A program made the position numbers and the translations under genes. 64,000 nt of DNA from Streptococcaceae bacterium ESL0729 (lineage in GTDB: Bacteria; Bacillota; Bacilli; Lactobacillales; Streptococcaceae), in assembly GCA_029391995.1 (NCBI GenBank), contig CP113924.1, positions 589,001-653,000 on the forward strand, given 5' to 3'. Each line of letters begins with the position of its first letter. Within the stretch, counting starts at the first letter, position 1. The notes beneath the pieces are model-generated. The model was not told where the DNA came from and ran no database searches. It was given only the letters and a program-made list of their open reading frames with translations. Shown here one piece after another: positions 58,592-64,000 of this stretch.

Positions 58592-58597
58592 TATACT
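58592..58597 (+). promoter_or_regulatory. Promoter of the racemase-like gene
   Basis: TATACT preceded by TGC (58589-58591) forms an extended -10 about 31 bases before the start codon. Confidence 0.55.
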
Positions 58598-58628
58598 AGA
58601 GGGAATTTTAAGACTTAAGGAGACTAGT

Positions 58629-59291
58629 ATGAAAAAAGTGCTTGTAATTGCTGGAACACCCGTTGATACCAAGGCTGGAGCGGAGCTTGTGACCAAGTCC
58701 AAGCTTTCTAATGAAATTCAGGTGCTTGAAAAATATATATCTGAGACCCCTAATGAGCAGACCTACTTTCAGACCATGGAGCAGGAGGAGAGGATGTTTA
58801 AGATGGAGGAGCTCTTTGAAAGCTACCTGGCCCAAGGAGTTGACATCTTCTTTGTCTACTGCAATTCCCTTTCGGCCTCTGTCGACTTTGACCTCTTAGC
58901 CAGCATGTATCAAAAAACAATCATAACCCCCTTCACCATTTATAAGGAGCTGGCTCAAAATCGCAACAAACTGGGCCTTCTAGCAGCCAATGCCCAAGGG
59001 GCTGCGGGAGTGGAGCGACTTATGACCCAGATTAATCCTCAAATCAGGATTTCTGCCATCTCAAATCTGGCCTGGGTCTATGCAGTCGAGGAGGAGGTGC
59101 CAGCAGCTCAACTTGTAAATGCCTATGGCCTTCCTGCCAGTATTGAGTTTTTCAAGGAAAATGCTGTGGAAGAGGTAATTTTTGCCTGTACCCATTTCCC
59201 TTATTTCTTTGAAGACTACCAGAAAAAGACCGATTTAAAATGTCTTAATGTGGGCACCCTCATGCTTGAAAAACTTGAACAAGAACTATAA
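58629..59291 (+). CDS. Aspartate/glutamate racemase superfamily protein
   Basis: The 220-residue protein has the two-cysteine architecture of Asp/Glu/hydantoin racemases: FFVYCNSLSASVDF (about 76-89) and VIFACTHFPYFFEDY (about 187-201). GLLAANAQGAAG (about 116-127) lies between. The usual motif near the first cysteine is ACNT, here YCNS, so it may be a different member such as a decarboxylase or isomerase. TTAAGGAG precedes the ATG at 58629; the upstream in-frame ATG at 58545 lies in the lepA terminator. It is a single-gene unit. Confidence 0.75.
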   Translation: MKKVLVIAGTPVDTKAGAELVTKSKLSNEIQVLEKYISETPNEQTYFQTMEQEERMFKMEELFESYLAQGVDIFFVYCNSLSASVDFDLLASMYQKTIITPFTIYKELAQNRNKLGLLAANAQGAAGVERLMTQINPQIRISAISNLAWVYAVEEEVPAAQLVNAYGLPASIEFFKENAVEEVIFACTHFPYFFEDYQKKTDLKCLNVGTLMLEKLEQEL

Positions 59292-59320
59292 AAAGAGAGC
59301 TAGTATTTAGCTCTTTTTTT
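59292..59320 (+). terminator. Terminator of the racemase-like gene
   Basis: AAGAGAGCTA and TAGCTCTTTT pair around GTATT, followed by T bases. Confidence 0.85.
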
Positions 59321-59343
59321 ATACCCTTAAAAAGTAAAATATA

Positions 59344-59385
59344 TTTTACATTATTCTTGTAAAAAGTATTTGACAATGATATACT
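59344..59385 (+). promoter_or_regulatory. Promoter and operator of the siderophore importer operon
   Basis: -35 TTGTAA (59357-59362), 17 bases, extended -10 TGATATACT (to 59385). A perfect inverted repeat, TTTTACA (59344-59350) and TGTAAAA (59358-59364), covers the -35. A second dyad, TTTCAC and GTGAAA, lies in the leader near 59412-59438. Iron-dependent control is expected, but neither repeat is a good Fur box, so the regulator is open. Confidence 0.6.
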
Positions 59386-59502
59386 AGATAGGTCTTTGTT
59401 ATATTATTTTTTTCACAAAAAATATGTTCGTGAAATTATAGGATATGTGAATAATTAAACAATGATATTTGGAAAGACAAATAAGATTTTAGGGGAGTTG
59501 GG

Positions 59503-60453
59503 GTGAAAAAGTATATACCTTTAGGGCTATTGATAATTTTTGGACTCTTATCGCTTTTTGTTGGGGTTCATAGTATCAACATGGAAGGGGTATTGTCTGG
59601 TGACAAAAATCAATTAATGGTTTTTTCTAAGGTTCGGGTACCACGAACCATTAGTTTAATCTTGGCTGGGGGGATGATTAGTCTTTCGGGGAAAATAATG
59701 CAGCATATGATGCAAAATAAGTTTGTATCAGCTGGAACCATTGGCATGATGGATAGTGCCCGTTTGGGTATTTTAATTGCCATGCTTATTTTTCCAAGCA
59801 GCACCATCCTTTTAAAGTCAAGTTTTGCCTTTGTTTTTGCCTTTCTTGGCTCCCTGGTCTTTCTGGCTCTAAGTCGGATGCTGCCCAAGGGAGATGAGAT
59901 GATTCTTCCTCTGGCAGGTATTATGTTTGGTAATATCATTGGATCTGTTGCAACTTTTTTTGCCTATCAGTTTCAGATTGTCCAGAACCTATCGTCTTGG
60001 CTTCAGGGAAATTTTTCGGTCGTAATGAAGGGCCAGTATGAGTTAATCTACGTGACTGTGCCAGTCTTTATTGCCATCTATATCCTGGCCTATCAAATTA
60101 CTGTTTTGGGCCTTGGTGAGGACATGGCAGGAAGTCTTGGGATTAATCACAAGCTTTTAACTCCCTTGGTTTTAGTCCTTGTCTCTCTTGGATCAACATC
60201 AGTTTTAATCATGGTTGGAAGCATTCCCTTTTTGGGCATTATCATCCCAAATTTGGTCTCCCTCATGTATGGTGACCACCTGAAAAACACCCTCAGTCAA
60301 ACTTGGATGGCAGGAAGTATCTTCCTGCTTGTCTGTGACATCTTATCAAGGACAGTTATTGCACCTTATGAGATTCCAGTAAGTGTGATTGTTGGAAGTT
60401 TGGGTGGTGGGATCTTTTTATTCTTTTTATACAGGAGGATTAGGCATGCTTAG
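59503..60453 (+). CDS. Iron-siderophore ABC permease (YclN type)
   Basis: The 316-residue FecCD-family permease has about nine to ten helices, with VRVPRTISLILAGGMISLSG (about 45-64) and SIPFLGIIIPNLVSLMYG (about 242-259) as family blocks. The start is GTG with AGGGGAG five bases upstream. It opens the four-gene order permease-permease-ATPase-binding protein seen in the petrobactin importer YclNOPQ of Bacillus. The ligand here is inferred from that order. Confidence 0.88.
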   Translation: MKKYIPLGLLIIFGLLSLFVGVHSINMEGVLSGDKNQLMVFSKVRVPRTISLILAGGMISLSGKIMQHMMQNKFVSAGTIGMMDSARLGILIAMLIFPSSTILLKSSFAFVFAFLGSLVFLALSRMLPKGDEMILPLAGIMFGNIIGSVATFFAYQFQIVQNLSSWLQGNFSVVMKGQYELIYVTVPVFIAIYILAYQITVLGLGEDMAGSLGINHKLLTPLVLVLVSLGSTSVLIMVGSIPFLGIIIPNLVSLMYGDHLKNTLSQTWMAGSIFLLVCDILSRTVIAPYEIPVSVIVGSLGGGIFLFFLYRRIRHA

Positions 60454-61408
60454 GGAAAAAAATTACTGGCTAAAGATTAGCTTTACAGCCATTCTAGCAG
60501 GAGGGCTAATCTTCCTTTATCTGACCTATAATACTTATGGGAATTGGGAGTTTGCTCTGGCCCTTAGAGGTAAGCGGTTAATAGCCTTTATTTTGGTAGC
60601 TCTTGCAAGCTCGGTTTCAACGGTAAGCTTTCAAACCCTTACAACCAATCGACTTTTGAGCCCTGGAATTTTAGGCCTTGATAACCTTTATGTCCTCATT
60701 CAGACCTTCCTCTTCTTTATTTTTGGAGGGGTCACCATGCTCTCTCAGGAGTCAACAGCCTTATTTCTAGGAACCATCTTCTTGATGACCCTTGTAAGTA
60801 CACTGGCTATTGTTATTTTTACTAAAAAAGAGGCTGGTAACCTGTTTGAGGTGCTCATGATTGGGATTATCTCAGGTACCTTCTTCTCAAGTATCAGTAG
60901 CTTCCTCCAGGTTGTTATGAATCCCAATGAGTATGACATGCTTCAGGGCAAGCTCTTTGCCTCCTTTAGCAATGTCAATACCTACCACATGCTTTTAGCT
61001 AGCCTTTTAATTGCTCTAGGAGTTATTTATTTTTTTGCGATTGCAGGCAAGCTTGATGTCATGCAGCTGGGGCGGGATACTAGTATCAATCTGGGTCTTG
61101 ATGTTTCAAGGATTCAAATGATTAGTCTGATTCTAATCTCAGTCCTTACAGCAACCTCAACGGCCCTGGTTGGACCGACTGTTTTTCTTGGCTTTATTTT
61201 ATCAACAATAAGTCGGGCCATCTTTAAGAGTTTTGACCACCGCTATATCTTTCTAGCTTCTAGCCTGATTGGGATAGTAATGCTTGTTGGAGGGCAGTTT
61301 CTTGTCGAGCAGGTCTTTGGTTTTACAACGACCATAAGTGTCATCATCCAGTTCCTTGGTGGTCTTATCTTTATCGGAAAAATTATAGGAGAAAGAAAGT
61401 ATGATTGA
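60446..61408 (+). CDS. Iron-siderophore ABC permease (YclO type)
   Basis: The 320-residue second FecCD permease has RGKRLIAFILVALASSVSTVSFQ near the start and GPTVFLGFILSTISR (about 243-257) before the coupling helix. The ATG at 60446 with AGGAGG seven bases upstream is preferred over an in-frame ATG further up. It overlaps the first permease by eight bases. Confidence 0.88.
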   Translation: MLREKNYWLKISFTAILAGGLIFLYLTYNTYGNWEFALALRGKRLIAFILVALASSVSTVSFQTLTTNRLLSPGILGLDNLYVLIQTFLFFIFGGVTMLSQESTALFLGTIFLMTLVSTLAIVIFTKKEAGNLFEVLMIGIISGTFFSSISSFLQVVMNPNEYDMLQGKLFASFSNVNTYHMLLASLLIALGVIYFFAIAGKLDVMQLGRDTSINLGLDVSRIQMISLILISVLTATSTALVGPTVFLGFILSTISRAIFKSFDHRYIFLASSLIGIVMLVGGQFLVEQVFGFTTTISVIIQFLGGLIFIGKIIGERKYD

Positions 61409-62159
61409 GCTTTGTGCGGTTGAAAAAAAGATTGGATCAAGGGATATTTTAAAGGACCTTAATCTTCAAATTCCTAAGGGTAAGCTTGTTGCCTTTATTG
61501 GACCAAATGGAGCTGGTAAGTCGACCATGCTGTCTTTGATTAGTCGCCTGCAAAATATAAGCCAGGGGAAAATTTACATTGATGACAAGGAGATTAAAAG
61601 CTGGTCATCAAGGGATTTATCAAGGAGGCTGGCCATTTTGAAGCAATCAAACAGCTATAATTTAAAAATAACTGTTAGGGACCTTGTATCCTTTGGTCGC
61701 TACCCCCATAGCAAGGGGAGATTGACTACAGAAGATAAAGAAGTTATTGATCAGGTTTTAAGGAAGATGAACCTTTGGGATTTGGCCCAAGATAAGATTG
61801 ATCAGCTATCTGGGGGGCAGTTGCAGCGAGTTTATATCGCTATGATTTTGGCCCAAGATAGTGACTACATGCTCTTTGATGAACCCCTCAACAATCTGGA
61901 CATGAATCACGCCCAGCAAATAATGAAGGAACTTAGGGGATTAGTCCAAAATGACGATAAGACAGTCTTTATTGTCCTTCACGACATAAATTTTGCGGCC
62001 TCATATGCTGATCATATTATCGCCATGAAGGGTGGGCAAATTTTCAAGGAAGGAAAAACTCCCGATATTATCAGGGAAGATATTTTAAGCGACCTCTATG
62101 ATATGGACATTCAAGTCCATCAAATAATGGGCAAACCATTTTGCCTCTACTTTAATTAA
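61401..62159 (+). CDS. Iron-siderophore ABC transporter ATPase (YclP type)
   Basis: The 252-residue ATPase has Walker A GPNGAGKST (about 34-42), Q-loop region, signature LSGGQLQR (about 136-143), Walker B MLFDEPLNNLD (about 156-166) and the switch His in VLHDINFAA. It overlaps the second permease by eight bases and matches the FepC/YclP class. Confidence 0.93.
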   Translation: MIELCAVEKKIGSRDILKDLNLQIPKGKLVAFIGPNGAGKSTMLSLISRLQNISQGKIYIDDKEIKSWSSRDLSRRLAILKQSNSYNLKITVRDLVSFGRYPHSKGRLTTEDKEVIDQVLRKMNLWDLAQDKIDQLSGGQLQRVYIAMILAQDSDYMLFDEPLNNLDMNHAQQIMKELRGLVQNDDKTVFIVLHDINFAASYADHIIAMKGGQIFKEGKTPDIIREDILSDLYDMDIQVHQIMGKPFCLYFN

Positions 62160-62182
62160 TAAATTTACGGAGAATAATAATT

Positions 62183-63142
62183 ATGAAAAAAATGCTGTCA
62201 GCACTTGTTGTCCTAGTAGCTCTTACAGGACTTGTAGCTTGTGGAAGTAAGGATACAAGTAAGTCATCAGAAGCAAGCTCAAGTGCTCAATCAGAGGCAA
62301 GTAGCCAAAAAACCATCAAGATTAAAGATTCTAATGGCGAAAAAGAAGTTCCTTATAACCCTCAAAAAGTTGTTGTCTTTGATTTCAGCTCCCTTGATAC
62401 CATGGACTCACTTGGCCTTAAGGACCGTGTAACAGGACTTCCAACAAGCTCTCTACCAAGCTATCTTGACCAGTACAAGGATATTACATCAGTTGGTGGG
62501 GTAAAAGAACCTGATTTAGAGAAGGTTAACCAGCTTAAACCTGATTTAATTATTATTGCAGGTCGTCAAAAGGACTATGAAGAGCAATTATCTAAAATTG
62601 CCCCAACTGTCTTCTTCGCACCAGACAGCAAAACTCCTTGGGAATCAACCCAAGAAAGCATCAAGGAGCTTGCTAAAATCTTTGGTAAGGAAAAAGAAGC
62701 TGACGAAAAGATTGCTAAAATCCAAAAATCAATGGACAGCATGAAGGCAGCCAATGAAAAATCAGATAAGAAAGCTATGATTATCATGGCAAGTGAAGGA
62801 AGTCTTTCAACCTACGGTAAGGGTTCACGTTTTGGAATCGTCTATGACTCATACGGCTTTAAACCAGCTGATGAAGATGTTAAGGCAAGCACCCACGGAC
62901 AAAATGTCTCATATGAGTACATTGCTGAGAAAAATCCAGATATCATCTTTGTAATTGACCGTACCAAGGCTATTGGTGGTGATGATTCAAAAAATGATCT
63001 AGCTGCAAATGACCTAGTTAAGGAAACTAAGGCTGGTAAAAACAATCAAGTAATAAGCCTTGATCCACAAGTTTGGTATTTGGCAGGTTCAGGTCTTGAA
63101 TCTCTTGATGTGATGACAAGTGACTTGCAAAAGGCAGAATAA
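62183..63142 (+). CDS. Iron-siderophore-binding lipoprotein (YclQ/FatB type)
   Basis: The 319-residue binding protein has a lipoprotein signal with lipobox LVAC (Cys20), a Ser-rich linker and a periplasmic-binding-protein class III domain (about 47-319). Useful segments are KVVVFDFSSLDTMDSLGL, LKPDLIIIAGRQ and NVSYEYIAEKNPDIIFVIDR. ACGGAG lies before the ATG. It is the last gene of the importer and fixes ligand choice; petrobactin or catecholates are inferred from the YclQ likeness. Confidence 0.92.
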   Translation: MKKMLSALVVLVALTGLVACGSKDTSKSSEASSSAQSEASSQKTIKIKDSNGEKEVPYNPQKVVVFDFSSLDTMDSLGLKDRVTGLPTSSLPSYLDQYKDITSVGGVKEPDLEKVNQLKPDLIIIAGRQKDYEEQLSKIAPTVFFAPDSKTPWESTQESIKELAKIFGKEKEADEKIAKIQKSMDSMKAANEKSDKKAMIIMASEGSLSTYGKGSRFGIVYDSYGFKPADEDVKASTHGQNVSYEYIAEKNPDIIFVIDRTKAIGGDDSKNDLAANDLVKETKAGKNNQVISLDPQVWYLAGSGLESLDVMTSDLQKAE

Positions 63143-63156
63143 ATCCTATAAAAAAT

Positions 63157-63186
63157 AAAAAATCTCCAATCATGGAGATTTTTTAT
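63157..63186. terminator. Bidirectional terminator
   Basis: AAAAATCTCC and GGAGATTTTT with A and T flanks separate the importer operon from the converging carboxypeptidase gene. Confidence 0.85.
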
Positions 63187-63189
63187 TTT

Positions 63190-64000
63190 TTATAATTTGA
63201 ATAGAAGGCAGGCCAGTAAGATTAAAAGGAGGCTAATTGCTAAAAGGCCAGCCAGTAAGTAAAGACTAAGGTTTGAAGTCTTGGCTACAGGCTCCTTTGC
63301 CGCCTGGTATGATTTTTTAGTCAAATTTGACTTGGGCTTAGAATAAGTGGTGGCGATGGGCGAAAAATTCTTACCAACAAGTGGTAAAGCATTACTTAGA
63401 ATAAGTTGATTATTTTCTGTCTTAAAGCTTGGCTTAGCTTCCTTCTTGGTAACGGCTCTTAACTCCTGGTTAACTGTAATTTTTTGGTCGTTGATGATAC
63501 TTTCCCCAGGGCTTAAAAGTGGGGTCATGGCATAATCGGCATAGATTTTATCAAGGAGGGCGTTACCAAAGAGGTGTCTGATGAACTCACTGGGCTCATC
63601 ATCCCAATCTCCAACCCCCATGATGATTTCAATAACTCGCATGCCATCCTTATTACAGGTGGCAGTATAGTTGTAGGCTCCTTCAGGACTTGAGCCTGTC
63701 TTTAAGCCATCAACACCCACGTAACCATAGGCAGCACCAGTCTTGGTACCAGGAAGGGAGTAGTTGTAATTTTCAAAGCTATCCTCATAGGGGGTTCCCT
63801 TCATGGTTGTGGCTAGGGCCTGGCTTGTAAAGTCAAGAACCTGCGGGTATTCCTTTAAGATGTGGTAGGCTAGGATGGCAAAATCTCTGGCTGTGGTCGC
63901 ATTTCCCTTGTAGGGGTCGTAGCCCTCTGGATTATAAAGGCCACTAAAGGCTATGGCCTCAGCTCCACCTGCATTATTGAAGTGGGTATTTGCCATTCCT
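63190..64000 (-). CDS. D-alanyl-D-alanine carboxypeptidase (DacA/PBP5 family), partial
   Basis: The visible 268 or more residues are the C-terminal part of a low-molecular-mass penicillin-binding protein. The KTG active-site motif is in GLKTGSSPEG (about residues 116-125 counted from the first visible Met). Upstream ANTHFNNAGG corresponds to the NTHF-N-GL segment. A C-terminal PBP5-type domain and a membrane helix ending LLACLLFKL follow. The S-x-x-K and S-x-N motifs lie past the window edge. It trims peptidoglycan stem peptides. Confidence 0.88.
   Translation of the reverse strand, partial: GMANTHFNNAGGAEAIAFSGLYNPEGYDPYKGNATTARDFAILAYHILKEYPQVLDFTSQALATTMKGTPYEDSFENYNYSLPGTKTGAAYGYVGVDGLKTGSSPEGAYNYTATCNKDGMRVIEIIMGVGDWDDEPSEFIRHLFGNALLDKIYADYAMTPLLSPGESIINDQKITVNQELRAVTKKEAKPSFKTENNQLILSNALPLVGKNFSPIATTYSKPKSNLTKKSYQAAKEPVAKTSNLSLYLLAGLLAISLLLILLACLLFKL

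Overview
The window is a stretch of a low-GC Gram-positive (Firmicutes, Lactobacillales) chromosome. The nearest fit is Streptococcaceae, close to Lactococcus or Streptococcus. The supporting signs are recU / ypsA / gpsB / rnpB / rlmL-like / mapZ in that order, murB with potABCD, a SAM-III (SMK) riboswitch before metK, pfkA-pyk behind dnaE, and an L27 with a Prp-cleavable N-terminus. Species cannot be fixed from the sequence alone. No rRNA, tRNA, CRISPR array, transposase or prophage gene was seen.

Layout. 1-5.1 kb: cell division and DNA repair (recU, ypsA, gpsB, RNase P RNA, a THUMP methyltransferase, mapZ). 5.1-9.6 kb: purB, hom-thrB and a RarD-type permease. 9.7-16 kb: murB and the spermidine/putrescine transporter potABCD, with a TPM-domain gene and lemA lodged between potC and potD. 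16-20.5 kb: a DUF308 membrane protein, truA with a vitamin kinase, ECF S component and UPF0340 protein, then a lipoprotein and a GlsB-type protein. 20.6-29.8 kb: pyrG behind a CTP-sensing attenuator, dnaE, pfkA, pyk and a second TPM protein. 29.8-37.5 kb: murT-gatD, a lipoprotein, metK, a FemAB-family transferase, a Cof phosphatase and an HD phosphohydrolase. 37.7-45.4 kb: two E1 dehydrogenase subunits, a DUF1934 gene, rplU-prp-rpmA, an unassigned structured RNA, asd-dapA and guaC. 45.4-52.1 kb: a 48-residue protein, DUF1054, an orphan HsdS, a choloylglycine-hydrolase-family enzyme, panE-like, SemiSWEET, lspA and rluD-like. 52.1-55.6 kb: an AT-rich accessory island. 55.6-64 kb: birA, lepA, a racemase-like gene, a YclNOPQ-type siderophore importer and a D,D-carboxypeptidase cut by the window edge.

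The most unusual content is two accessory insertions that share one architecture. One (about 3.47 kb, 52142-55608) carries a DprA/SMF-like gene, a phosphoribosyltransferase-HAD fusion with an Asp/Tyr-rich tail, and a small unknown gene. It is bracketed by a perfect 33-bp direct repeat holding the end of the rluD-like gene and its terminator. The other (741 bp, 39972-40712) carries one unknown gene and is bracketed by a perfect 35-bp direct repeat of the end of the DUF1934 gene. That repeat contains the -35 box of the rplU promoter, so both the ribosomal operon and the inserted gene keep a complete promoter. Neither insertion encodes a recombinase.

A second pattern is a set of four genes (truA, murT, lspA, birA) whose extended -10 box lies only 6-7 bases before the start codon with no Shine-Dalgarno sequence. 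These are predicted leaderless mRNAs. Functional statements rest on motifs and remembered family features; no database search was run.
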